DNA of 21,686 bases from JBBDXS01 sp964418365 (GCA_964418365.1 CAYQLM010000053.1:1-21686), one strand, 5' to 3'; shown: positions 8,232 through 15,895, counted from the stretch's first letter. The notes: a model not told the origin generated them from the sequence alone. Made by a program: numbers and translations.

Positions 8232-9555
8232 GCTGGCTCCTCAGCAACTCGCGGGAGCGGGCCTGAGCCGCTGTCCACAGCGCGACCGTCGCCAGCACGA
8301 TCGTCGTTGCGCCGAGTACCGCTTCGACGCCGAACGCTTCGGACAACAAGCCAGCGAGCAGGATGGGCGGGATCGATGCGAGATTCGTCAACACGATCTG
8401 CGCGGCAAACACGCGGCCCTGGATCTGCATCGGCGTGCGTTCATTCACGAGCGAGCGGCTCGCCACGCCGACCATGGAGAATGAGAACGCCGCGCTGGTT
8501 GAGAAGATAACCGTCGTAGCGATACGCGCGGGCGTTGGGTCCAGGCCGAAGCCCTGGAAGACGCCTCCGAACGCTTTCGTGAACGCAAGGCACATGAAGG
8601 ATGCGACGAGCAAACCGAACCCCGCGCCGACAATCCAGCCTTTGGGCAGCCGTCGTTCCAGCATGTGCACCAGGCGCAGCCCCGCGAAGATACCGATCGC
8701 TGCGGGCAGGAAGACGTAGATGGCATTCCGGACGGGGACGCCCAGCACCTCGTGAACGAAGCGCGGCATGAGCGTGACCGCGACGAGCGAGGCCGTGCTG
8801 GCCAGCACGACGATCACTACGCTCATGTAGGCGCCTACGTCGCGCTGCAGCGTCTCCCACGCGTGCGCGAACTCGTGGCGGACGTTCCGTACCGCATCGA
8901 CGGCATCATCCAGATCGATGTCGTCCACGCCGGCGTGCTGGATCAGCAGGAAGAACAACGACGCGACCGCGAAGAGGACGGCGGCGAGCAAGAAGAGCGG
9001 CCGGGGGCCCACGGTATTCAAGAAGAAGGGCGCGAGCACGGCGAACCCGACGATCTGCGTGATGAGGCCGCCGAAGTTGTTGGCCGTGTTCGCCGCCGTG
9101 AGCTGCTCCGGCGCGACGATGTGCGGCACGGCCGCCGCTTCCGCCGGCGAGGCGAACTGTGATGTCGTCGCGACGAGCAGCGCGACGCCGTACACGGTCC
9201 AGAGACTCGTGCTCGACATCAGCAGAACCAGCATGAGCCCAAACCGCAGCGCGTTTACCGCTGCAAGCACCAGGTTCTTCGGCAGACGGTCGACGAGCAC
9301 GCCGGAGATCGTCCCCAGAGTGGCTGTCGGCAGCAGATACGCGGAGATGAAGAGCGCGCTCTTGATACTCGAGCTGCTGTCGCCGACAGCGAGGATGAGC
9401 AGCGTGTAAAGGATGGCGTTTAGCGCGGTGTGCGAGCACACGCGGCCCAGCCAGAGCCGCCGAAAGCTGTCTTCCTGGAGCAGCGCGCCGCCGCCCGTAA
9501 GCGCTTCCCAGCGCCAGCGACGTGCCCGGCTGCCCGCGACGCCTCCCGTTGTCAT
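8224..9555 (-). CDS. MFS transporter (MFS_3/EntS-like), exporter 2
   Basis: Second MFS permease, 443 residues from ATG 9555-9553, four bases after the DUF951 stop. A TTG seven codons upstream, overlapping DUF951, is the alternative start. Motif A is GTISGVLVDRLPK (81-93). The segment VPHIVAPEQLTAANTANN (143-160) and the following LITQIVGFAVLAPFF match exporter 1 position for position, so the two are paralogues. The acidic central loop (about 206-240) has VDDIDLDDAVDAV. The N-terminus adds about 20 arginine-rich residues before the first helix, which exporter 1 lacks. Overlapping tandem MFS genes could act separately or as partners; nothing here decides. The substrate is unknown. Confidence 0.9.
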   Translation of the reverse strand: MTTGGVAGSRARRWRWEALTGGGALLQEDSFRRLWLGRVCSHTALNAILYTLLILAVGDSSSSIKSALFISAYLLPTATLGTISGVLVDRLPKNLVLAAVNALRFGLMLVLLMSSTSLWTVYGVALLVATTSQFASPAEAAAVPHIVAPEQLTAANTANNFGGLITQIVGFAVLAPFFLNTVGPRPLFLLAAVLFAVASLFFLLIQHAGVDDIDLDDAVDAVRNVRHEFAHAWETLQRDVGAYMSVVIVVLASTASLVAVTLMPRFVHEVLGVPVRNAIYVFLPAAIGIFAGLRLVHMLERRLPKGWIVGAGFGLLVASFMCLAFTKAFGGVFQGFGLDPTPARIATTVIFSTSAAFSFSMVGVASRSLVNERTPMQIQGRVFAAQIVLTNLASIPPILLAGLLSEAFGVEAVLGATTIVLATVALWTAAQARSRELLRSQHA

Positions 9556-9559
9556 GGCG

Positions 9560-9796
9560 CTAGCCCGTGCGCTCAAAAATCGCGCGTTCCTTTTCAGGAT
9601 CGGTCGGTTCGCCGCGGCTGACGAACGACTTCATGCGCCGCGCGACGACGCCACGTTCCAGCAGCACCCTGCGCCGGCACGTTATGCAGCGCAGGCCGAT
9701 GTCGGCGCCCAGGCGGGTCACCTCCCAGTCGAGACCGCCACAAGGGTGTGGCTTGCGGAGGCGCACCACGTCGCCCATGCGGAACTCCTGTGGCAT
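9560..9796 (-). CDS. DUF951 family small protein (putative zinc-binding)
   Basis: Small protein of 78 residues. RMGDVVRLRKPHPCGG (6-21), DWEVTRLGADIGLRC (23-37) and CRRRVLLER (40-48) match the DUF951 family (YyzM of Bacillus), common in Firmicutes and Chloroflexi. Cys19, Cys37 and Cys40, perhaps with His17, could bind a metal; this is my inference. The C-terminal 20 residues (about RGEPTDPEKERAIFERTG) extend beyond the usual length of about 65. The start ATG 9796-9794 shares one base with the pyrF stop (TGATG), which points to coupled translation. The function is unknown. An in-frame longer reading upstream lies inside pyrF and is rejected. Confidence 0.88.
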   Translation of the reverse strand: MPQEFRMGDVVRLRKPHPCGGLDWEVTRLGADIGLRCITCRRRVLLERGVVARRMKSFVSRGEPTDPEKERAIFERTG

Positions 9797-10623
9797 CAGC
9801 GAGGCCAGCCTGTCTGCGCCGCCAGTCGGTGCTGCTCGATGGTGTCTCGCAAGCCTTCCGCCACGCGCCGCGCCGCCTCTGAGCTGTTTGCCCCGCCGGC
9901 GCCGTAGAGCACGGACCGAGCGGGGCTGATCACCATCCCGGCCCCGCGCGCGTCCAGCCCCGCCTGTAGCGAGCGTTCGAGCTCGCCCTGCTGCGCGCCG
10001 ACTCCGGGCACCAGGAAGGGCATCTCGGGACACATCGATCGCAGCTCCCGCATCTCGTCCGGGTAGGTGGCGCCCACGACAAGCCCGACGTTGCCGTGGC
10101 GGTTCCATCCCTTCGCCAGCTCAGCTACCGCCTGATAGAGCGGCCGCGTTTCGGCTCCTTGCTCCACGCGGAGGTCTTGCAAGTCACGCGCACCGGGATT
10201 CGACGTGCGGCACACGATGAACACGCCGCGGTCGGCGCGCGATACGAACGGCTCGACGGAATCGCCGCCCAGGTAGGGATTGACCGTGGCGGCATCGAAC
10301 CCCAGCTCGTCGAAGATCGCGCGCGCGTATGCCTCCGCCGTATGTGCGACATCACCCCGCTTGGCGTCCGCGATGACCGGGATGTCCTTGGGTATCGAGG
10401 CGAGGACCGCTCGCAGAGCCGCATAGCCCGTCTCGCCGAGCTGTTCGTAGAAGGCCAGGTTTGGCTTGTACGCGCAGACGAGGTCGCTCGTCGCGCTAAC
10501 GATGGAGATGAGAAAGGCTGCCGTCTCTTCGGGTGGGACGCGGGCGGGATCAGGGTCGAGACCGACACAGAGCAGCGTGCGGTTGACCTCTGCAGCGTGC
10601 GCCAGCTTTTCGCGAAAGCTCAT
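9796..10623 (-). CDS. pyrF: Orotidine 5'-phosphate decarboxylase (type 2)
   Basis: Converts OMP to UMP, the last step of de novo pyrimidine synthesis, in the cytoplasm. It has 275 residues, the size of the type-2 PyrF subfamily (about 270-310). The catalytic cluster DAKRGD is at residues 86-91 (Asp86, Lys88, Asp91). LLCVGLDPD at 17-25 and AYKPNLAFYEQLG at 51-63 are typical. LVPGVGAQQGE and the C-terminal phosphate-binding part are also present. The start ATG 10623-10621 is chosen because it begins MSFREKL just before the family core; an upstream in-frame extension of 73 residues is basic low-complexity sequence over comB. It is the first gene of the pyrF-DUF951-MFS-MFS-BFN cluster. Confidence 0.95.
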   Translation of the reverse strand: MSFREKLAHAAEVNRTLLCVGLDPDPARVPPEETAAFLISIVSATSDLVCAYKPNLAFYEQLGETGYAALRAVLASIPKDIPVIADAKRGDVAHTAEAYARAIFDELGFDAATVNPYLGGDSVEPFVSRADRGVFIVCRTSNPGARDLQDLRVEQGAETRPLYQAVAELAKGWNRHGNVGLVVGATYPDEMRELRSMCPEMPFLVPGVGAQQGELERSLQAGLDARGAGMVISPARSVLYGAGGANSSEAARRVAEGLRDTIEQHRLAAQTGWPR

Positions 10624-10650
10624 GCGGCACCGGCCTTGCGGCCCGTCCCG

Positions 10651-10679
10651 ATGGTATCCTTGCCCAGAAGTGGAATCAA
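10651..10679 (-). promoter_or_regulatory. Predicted pyrF operon promoter
   Basis: On the minus strand, TTGATT (10679-10674) is followed after 17 bases by TACCAT (10656-10651), each a 4-of-6 match to the vegetative consensus. The leader to the pyrF ATG would be about 20 bases. The -10 box overlaps the predicted comB -10 box on the other strand. This is a prediction from spacing and consensus only. Confidence 0.45.
10652..10660 (+). promoter_or_regulatory. Predicted extended -10 element upstream of comB
   Basis: TGGTATCCT forms an extended -10 box (TG, one base, TATCCT at 10655-10660), with no recognisable -35. It lies nine bases before the chosen comB GTG, which would leave almost no leader. 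It shares bases 10655-10656 with the predicted pyrF -10 on the opposite strand. Confidence 0.3.
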
Positions 10680-11440
10680 GGTCACGCCTCGGATTCAAGC
10701 CTCGAGTAGACGTTGCCTTCGTGCCCGCGCTCCTGCAGGAGCCAGCACGGACGCTCTGTGTCGTCATCGATGTCCTCCGGCTCAGCTCGACGGTCGCCAG
10801 CATGTTCGGCCGAGGCCTGCGCGAGGCACTCGTTGTGGCCACACCCTCTGAGGCGCGCCGCGCGGCGAAGGCGCATCGAGGGATGCTCCTCTGCGGCGAG
10901 GCCGGCGGCGTCCCACCCCGCGGCTTCGACTACGGAAACTCGCCCGCCGAGTTCGATCGCCTAGACCTCAGCGGCCGGCGTGCGGTGCTGACCACGACGA
11001 ACGGCACGCCTGCCCTGGCACGCGCCGCCGAATGCCCTGTCGTGCTCGTTGGCGCGCTGCTAAACGCGTCGGCGGTCGCAGATGCGGCGCTGAAGCTGGC
11101 TTCCGCCAAGCGCGTGGACATAACGATGCTCTGCGCAGGTGAAGGCCGCGGGCGTCGCTTCAGTCTCGAGGACGCATTCGCGGCGGGGGCGCTGGTCGAG
11201 GGCGTAATCGCCCGCGGCCGCGAGCTTTCGCTCGGAGATGGCGCGCGGGCTGCCCAGCGGATCTACCGCTCCTATCGCGGGCGTGCCCTGCCGGCCCTGC
11301 GCGACGCGGAGCATGGCCGGGCGCTCGATGCGCTTGGCCTCGGCCGAGACGTGAAGTTCTGCGCCCGGCGCGATGTCTTCGCGGTGGCGCCGCGGCTGAG
11401 GCGGCGGGCGGATGGCTCCCTCTGGTTGCGCGCGACGTAG
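10670..11440 (+). CDS. comB: ComB-family 2-phosphosulfolactate phosphatase
   Basis: ComB proteins remove phosphate from 2-phosphosulfolactate, a step known from coenzyme M synthesis in methanogens. Many bacteria without coenzyme M carry a homologue whose role is unsettled. The sequence shows the family blocks CVVIDVLRLSSTVAS, GEAGGVPPRGFDYGNSPAEF, TTTNGTPAL and CAGEGRGRRFSLEDAFAAG. The chosen start is GTG 10670, giving 256 residues. An ATG at 10622 would overlap the pyrF coding start on the other strand and add 16 residues. No good ATG or ribosome site exists just before the conserved RVDVAFVP, so the start is uncertain. No sulfolactate-pathway neighbours lie beside it. The C-terminus is arginine-rich. 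Confidence 0.85.
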   Translation: MESRSRLGFKPRVDVAFVPALLQEPARTLCVVIDVLRLSSTVASMFGRGLREALVVATPSEARRAAKAHRGMLLCGEAGGVPPRGFDYGNSPAEFDRLDLSGRRAVLTTTNGTPALARAAECPVVLVGALLNASAVADAALKLASAKRVDITMLCAGEGRGRRFSLEDAFAAGALVEGVIARGRELSLGDGARAAQRIYRSYRGRALPALRDAEHGRALDALGLGRDVKFCARRDVFAVAPRLRRRADGSLWLRAT

Positions 11441-11441
11441 A

Positions 11442-13439
11442 CTAAGCGGCCTGCCGGGTGCCGAGCTCCCGCCAGGCGCAGACGGTGTCGCCGCCGCCGG
11501 CCTTCGCAGCGTACATCGCCTCGTCCGCGCGGCGCGCGAGATCGGCGTTCGCGGCGCCGTCTTCGGGACAGCAGGCCACACCGATGCTCGCCGTGAAGGG
11601 TGGCAGTGAGCTCGATCGCTCCTTCAGCGATCGCTCGAGCGCGCTGCGCAGACGTTCAGCAAAGCGAAGCGCCCCCTTCAGCCCAACGCCGTCGAGCGCT
11701 ATCTCAAACTCGTCTCCGCCGAGACGGCAGACGACTCCGCGCTCACCCGTGAGCTCCGTCATGACGTCCGCGAAGCGCCGCAACGCGCTATCGCCTGTCT
11801 CGTGACTGTAGCGGTCGTTGATGAGCTTGAACCGATCGAGATCGAGGATCAGCACGGCGATCGAGCGGCCTTCGTGTTTCGCGTGATCGAGGCGCGCCTC
11901 CACCGCGGCGATGCCGGCGCGCCGGTTGAGCAGACCGGTGAGCGGATCGCGTCGCGCCTGCTCGTTGAGCGCTTCCTCTGCGCGTTTTCGCTCCGTCACG
12001 TCGCGGAAGCTCCACACACGGCCGTTGATTTCTCCATCCATCACGAGCGGGCGAGAATACCGTTCGAAGACGCGGCCGTCCTTGAACGACAGCTCTTCCA
12101 AGCTCTCCTGTGCCGACTGGTATAGCTCGCGCACTTTGGCGAGGAACGCCGCCGGATCGCACAGCTGGTTCAGTACGAACTCAAGCAGTTTGTCATCGTC
12201 GCGCGTCTCGAGGAGCGTTGCCGGGATGTTCCACATCTCCGCGAAGCGCTCGTTCGCGTGGGCGACCTTGCCGTTCCGGTCGACGACCAAGATGCCGTCG
12301 GCCGTCGACTCGATGGTGGCCTTGAGTGTCGCCTCTCTCTCGCGCACGGCTTCGGCGGCGCGGGCGCGCTCTGTGACGTCTCGAGACACGAGGACCACGC
12401 CTGTCACTTCCCCGGCCGGGTCGACCAAGACCTGGCCGTTGGCTTCCAGTGTTACCCAGTGTCCGTCCGCGTGGCGGAAACGGAGCGTCGCTCCCGCGGG
12501 CTGCCGATCGGCGATCATGTGGCGGAAGCGCTCGCGAGCCAGCTCCAAGTCGTCCGGATGGAGCAGATTGGTCACGGCTCCAGCAACAAGCTCCGACGGC
12601 TCATAGCCAAGTATCGCCTTGTGCGCTGAGTTGGCGAATCGATAGGGCCCGTTCGGCTCTTGGATGGAGATCAGGTCCGGGCAGGTCTCCAGCACCAGGC
12701 GGAGCTGCTGCTGGCTTTCGCTGAGGGCGGCGTTCGCCGTTTCGAGTTCCGCTGTGCGGGCGTGCACGCGCGCCTCCAGATCTTCGTTCGCGCGCAGCAG
12801 GTCGACCCGTGCCTGCAGCAGCTCCTCCTGGGCCTGCACGGCGGCGTCGCGCTCGCGGCGCAGCTGGTGGCCCACCCAGCTGGACCAGAGGTAGATGCTA
12901 AAGAAGACTCCTACGCCGCCGACCAGCGACGTGGTGACGAAGCGTGGATCGGTGTAGCGCAGCGGGCCCTGGTCCAGGTACACGTAGTGCGGAACGACGC
13001 CGTTCGCTTCCAGCAGGACGAGCGCCGCGAACGCCGAGCAGGCGAGGCTCGTGTAGATCATGCCCCGGCGCAGATCGAGGAAGGCGTTGGTGAAGATGAG
13101 CCCAAAGCAGTATGCGAACGTGCCCATCCATGAGATGCCGCCCAGGAAGTAGACCATCGTCGTGTGGAAGACGATCTCCCCCGCCAGCATGACGTACTGT
13201 GCGGCGGAGACCAGCCGCACGCTCGGCAGGAAGAACACGACGCGCCAGTATGCGAGGAAGAACGCTGTCTCTAACAGGAGCGCGATGAGGAAGGGAAGTG
13301 GCATCGGGATGCGCGCCACCCAAAGCACCGCCCACAGGCCGACGAAGAGCGTGATGACCACCAGGCGCGCGAGCGCCTGGGGCGTCTGCTCCCTCCGCAC
13401 GGCTTTGAGCCGGCTAAAGCTATGCGCCCTCTGTGCCAT
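11442..13439 (-). CDS. Membrane-bound PAS-PAS-GGDEF diguanylate cyclase
   Basis: Predicted to make cyclic di-GMP from two GTP in response to a membrane or small-molecule signal. It has 665 residues. Six predicted membrane helices lie at about 25-44, 49-71, 76-99, 102-121, 126-145 and 167-188. A coiled coil follows (190-245), then PAS 1 (about 245-358, ending in the PAC-like SRDVTERARAAE), PAS 2 (about 367-485, ending in SFRDVTERKRAEE) and GGDEF (about 492-655). The active-site residues look intact: DLDRFK 533-538, NDRYSHETGD 541-550, GGDEF 574-578. The product-inhibition RxxD five residues before GGDEF is absent (GERG instead). There is no EAL domain. The start ATG 13439 lies on a 12-base palindrome without a ribosome site. 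Confidence 0.93.
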   Translation of the reverse strand: MAQRAHSFSRLKAVRREQTPQALARLVVITLFVGLWAVLWVARIPMPLPFLIALLLETAFFLAYWRVVFFLPSVRLVSAAQYVMLAGEIVFHTTMVYFLGGISWMGTFAYCFGLIFTNAFLDLRRGMIYTSLACSAFAALVLLEANGVVPHYVYLDQGPLRYTDPRFVTTSLVGGVGVFFSIYLWSSWVGHQLRRERDAAVQAQEELLQARVDLLRANEDLEARVHARTAELETANAALSESQQQLRLVLETCPDLISIQEPNGPYRFANSAHKAILGYEPSELVAGAVTNLLHPDDLELARERFRHMIADRQPAGATLRFRHADGHWVTLEANGQVLVDPAGEVTGVVLVSRDVTERARAAEAVREREATLKATIESTADGILVVDRNGKVAHANERFAEMWNIPATLLETRDDDKLLEFVLNQLCDPAAFLAKVRELYQSAQESLEELSFKDGRVFERYSRPLVMDGEINGRVWSFRDVTERKRAEEALNEQARRDPLTGLLNRRAGIAAVEARLDHAKHEGRSIAVLILDLDRFKLINDRYSHETGDSALRRFADVMTELTGERGVVCRLGGDEFEIALDGVGLKGALRFAERLRSALERSLKERSSSLPPFTASIGVACCPEDGAANADLARRADEAMYAAKAGGGDTVCAWRELGTRQAA

Positions 13440-13450
13440 ACCTATAGGTA
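13439..13450. promoter_or_regulatory. 12-base perfect palindrome over the cyclase start codon
   Basis: TACCTATAGGTA reads the same on both strands and begins on the first base of the cyclase ATG. Next to it, a minus-strand GATACT (13455-13450) resembles a -10 box ten bases from the ATG. A dimeric regulator could sit here, but a palindrome this short can also be chance. Confidence 0.3.
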
Positions 13451-13498
13451 GTATCGGAATCCAGGCGCCCTCTTGACAGGAGCGCTAATCGGGGCAGC

Positions 13499-13527
13499 TT
13501 GACCGCCCTAAGAGCGTTCCCTATGCT
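13499..13527 (+). promoter_or_regulatory. Predicted cinA promoter
   Basis: TTGACC (13499-13504) and TATGCT (13522-13527) are separated by exactly 17 bases. The -10 ends only 11 bases before the cinA ATG at 13539, so the transcript would have a leader of about five bases and no ribosome site. A TTGACA at 13473-13478 has no -10 partner at proper spacing. Confidence 0.55.
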
Positions 13528-13538
13528 GCCAGCGCCCC

Positions 13539-14801
13539 ATGAAGGCTGAACTCATCTCCATCGGCACCGAGCTGCTCTTGGGCGAGATCCTGGATACGAA
13601 CGCCCAGTACATTAGTTCGAAGCTGCCGGCTTTAGGCATCGATCTCTTCTATGCGGCCAAGGTCGGCGATAACTTGGGCCGCCTCAGCGAGGTCATCGAA
13701 CAGGCCTGGGAACGCTCCGACGTAGTCCTGACCACGGGCGGCCTCGGCCCAACCGAGGATGACCTCACCCGCGAGGCGATCGCTCAGGTGCTGGGAGAAG
13801 AGCCCGCCGTGGACCCCGGGCTCGAACGCCAGTTGCGCGACTTCTTCGCGCGGCGCGGCGTCACGATGCCCGAGCGCAACGTGAAGCAGGCGGCTCTCAT
13901 CCCATCGGCGCGCGCGATTCCCAACCCGCGCGGGACCGCGCCCGGCTGGTGGGTGGAGCGTGACGGCAAGATGATTATCGCCATGCCCGGCCCGCCCTCC
14001 GAAATGGAGCGGATGTGGGAGAAGGAAGTCGCGCCGGAGCTGGAGCGTCGCATCGAGGGCCAGCGGACGGTGCTCGTCAGCCGTACGCTGAAGACGCTCG
14101 GCTTGGGTGAGGGGCATATCGATGAGATCGTCAGCCCGCTTCTCAAATCGACGAACCCCAGCATCGGCGTCTACGCTCGCGCCGACGGCGTGCATCTGCG
14201 GATCGCCGCCAAGTCGCCGACGAAGGCCGAGGCACAGGAGCTCATACAACCCGTCGAGAATGAAATTCGACGGCTGTTAGGAGATGTCATTTGGGGCACC
14301 GATGACGATACGCTGGAGGAAGTCGTCGGTAAGCTATTGGAAGCGTTGGCGCTGACGCTCGCAACGATGGAGTCGTGCACCGGCGGTCTGCTGGCGAACA
14401 CCATCACAAACGTGCCCGGCAGCTCCGCCTACTTTCGCGGCGGCCTCGTGTCCTACGCCACCGAGACGAAGATCGCCTGGGGCGTCCCGCGCGAGGTCAT
14501 CGAGGAGCATGGCGTGATCAGCGCCGAATGCGCGATGGCGATGGCGCGCGCCGCGCGTGACCGCATCGGCGCCGACATCGGCATCGGCATCACCGGCGTC
14601 GCCGGGCCTGATCCGCAGGACGGCAAGCCGCCGGGCACGGTGCACATCGGCCTCGCCGACGAGCTGCATCAGCCACAGAGCATCAGCTACCAGTTCGCGC
14701 AGGGCAGGGAAGCCGTGAGGCGACGCGCCGTGACCACGGCGATGACGCTGCTGCGACGCACGCTGCTCGATTGGAAGCGCAGCCGCACCGAAGCGTCGTG
14801 A
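13539..14801 (+). CDS. cinA: CinA family protein, full length (NMN amidase domain)
   Basis: Two-domain protein of 420 residues, normal for full-length CinA. The N-terminal molybdopterin-binding-like domain (about 1-170) has MKAELISIGTELLLGEILDTN, TTGGLGPTEDD (65-75) and MPGPPSEMERMW (149-160). In characterised members it acts as an ADP-ribose pyrophosphatase. The C-terminal domain (about 258-412) is the PncC nicotinamide mononucleotide deamidase, which recycles NMN into NAD synthesis. It shows ESCTGG (278-283, likely nucleophile Ser279), AYFRGGLVSYATETK and GITGVAGP. The start ATG 13539 is fixed by the family N-terminus; there is no ribosome site. The stop overlaps the next gene by four bases. 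Confidence 0.96.
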   Translation: MKAELISIGTELLLGEILDTNAQYISSKLPALGIDLFYAAKVGDNLGRLSEVIEQAWERSDVVLTTGGLGPTEDDLTREAIAQVLGEEPAVDPGLERQLRDFFARRGVTMPERNVKQAALIPSARAIPNPRGTAPGWWVERDGKMIIAMPGPPSEMERMWEKEVAPELERRIEGQRTVLVSRTLKTLGLGEGHIDEIVSPLLKSTNPSIGVYARADGVHLRIAAKSPTKAEAQELIQPVENEIRRLLGDVIWGTDDDTLEEVVGKLLEALALTLATMESCTGGLLANTITNVPGSSAYFRGGLVSYATETKIAWGVPREVIEEHGVISAECAMAMARAARDRIGADIGIGITGVAGPDPQDGKPPGTVHIGLADELHQPQSISYQFAQGREAVRRRAVTTAMTLLRRTLLDWKRSRTEAS

Positions 14802-15895
14802 GAATTCCCTCTCCGCTCGATCGAGTGGCGGCACTCACGGCTCTCAGCGCGGTCATCCTGATTGGCATCTTCGCCTGCAGCGTGAGCGCTTCCACGCAAC
14901 ACCCCGCCGCCGCACCTTCGCCGCCGCCGATGACCTCGACGCCGACGGCGACCACAACGTTCGCTCCAACCCGGACGCTCACGCCGGCTCCCGGCCCGAC
15001 CGCTGGCGCGGCGACACTTCCGGATCGGTGCCCCGACCCGTATCCGGACGGCGTTCCGTATGCGGTGAGCCCGGGTCAGACGATCCACCTGCGGCCCACC
15101 GGAGTGCCGCAACCGATCGCTCGATACGAGCCCGTCCCGCTTGTTTCGGATCCGGCGTTGGAGACGGTCATCCGCAATGCGCTCGGTCAGGACATCGATC
15201 ACTACGGCGTCGTCGTGAAGCGCCTCGACGACGGCGCCGGCGCCGCGATCAATCCCGGCGGCGTGTACTATGCGGCCAGCCTCTTTAAGGTCTGGGTCAT
15301 GGTGGAGGCGTTCCAGCAGGAGGCGGGAGGGCTCCTCAGCCCCGACGAACAATACGTCGTCTCCGACTACTACGCCGGCCTCAGCCTCAACCCCGATGAA
15401 GTGGCGCTCTGCTCGCACGTGACGGCGGAGGAGGCGCTGCAGGCGATGATGCGCGTCAGCGACAACGTCGCGGCGAACATGATGCTGGAGCGCGTCGGCA
15501 CCGCAAACACCAACAACATGTTGCGCCAGTTCGGGCTCGCCGTGTCCGGCGTGCAGAACGGCGGCGATGTCTACACAACCGCAAACGGCATGGAGCTCGT
15601 CCTGGAGGCGATCGCCCGCCATCAGGCGGTCAGCCCCGAAGCGAGCGATGAGATGCTCGCGCTCCTCGCCTCGGAAACGCTCGATAGCAGGATCCCCGCA
15701 CTGCTGCCGCCGGGCACCCGTATCGCCCACAAGACGGGCAGTTGGGACAACGCAACGAACGACGCGGGCATCGCCTACTCGCCGAACGCCACCTACGTCA
15801 TCGTGGTGCTGAGTGACCTCGGCTACGACGCGGACGCCGACTCGGAGATCGCCGGGCTCTCGCGTGCCGTCTATGAGTACTTCAACCCGAACTGA
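14798..15895 (+). CDS. Exported class-A-beta-lactamase-like serine hydrolase
   Basis: Protein of 365 residues from GTG 14798, whose GTGA overlaps the cinA stop; a TTG nine codons upstream is the alternative. A signal peptide or membrane anchor spans about 10-27 and ends IFAC (Cys27), an imperfect lipobox with Phe at -2. A Pro/Thr/Ser-rich linker covers about 32-70. The catalytic fold shows SxxK as SLFK (Ser161, Lys164), SDN (221-223) and KTG (312-314), the class A active-site set. I do not find the omega-loop ExxLN that carries the deacylating Glu166 of true beta-lactamases. It is therefore more likely a penicillin-binding-like peptidase or unknown hydrolase than an antibiotic-resistance enzyme. 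It acts outside the cytoplasm. Confidence 0.87.
   Translation: MRIPSPLDRVAALTALSAVILIGIFACSVSASTQHPAAAPSPPPMTSTPTATTTFAPTRTLTPAPGPTAGAATLPDRCPDPYPDGVPYAVSPGQTIHLRPTGVPQPIARYEPVPLVSDPALETVIRNALGQDIDHYGVVVKRLDDGAGAAINPGGVYYAASLFKVWVMVEAFQQEAGGLLSPDEQYVVSDYYAGLSLNPDEVALCSHVTAEEALQAMMRVSDNVAANMMLERVGTANTNNMLRQFGLAVSGVQNGGDVYTTANGMELVLEAIARHQAVSPEASDEMLALLASETLDSRIPALLPPGTRIAHKTGSWDNATNDAGIAYSPNATYVIVVLSDLGYDADADSEIAGLSRAVYEYFNPN

Noticed and set aside
14798..15895. Antibiotic-resistance beta-lactamase
   Set aside because: No Glu166-type ExxLN motif, and the context is housekeeping.
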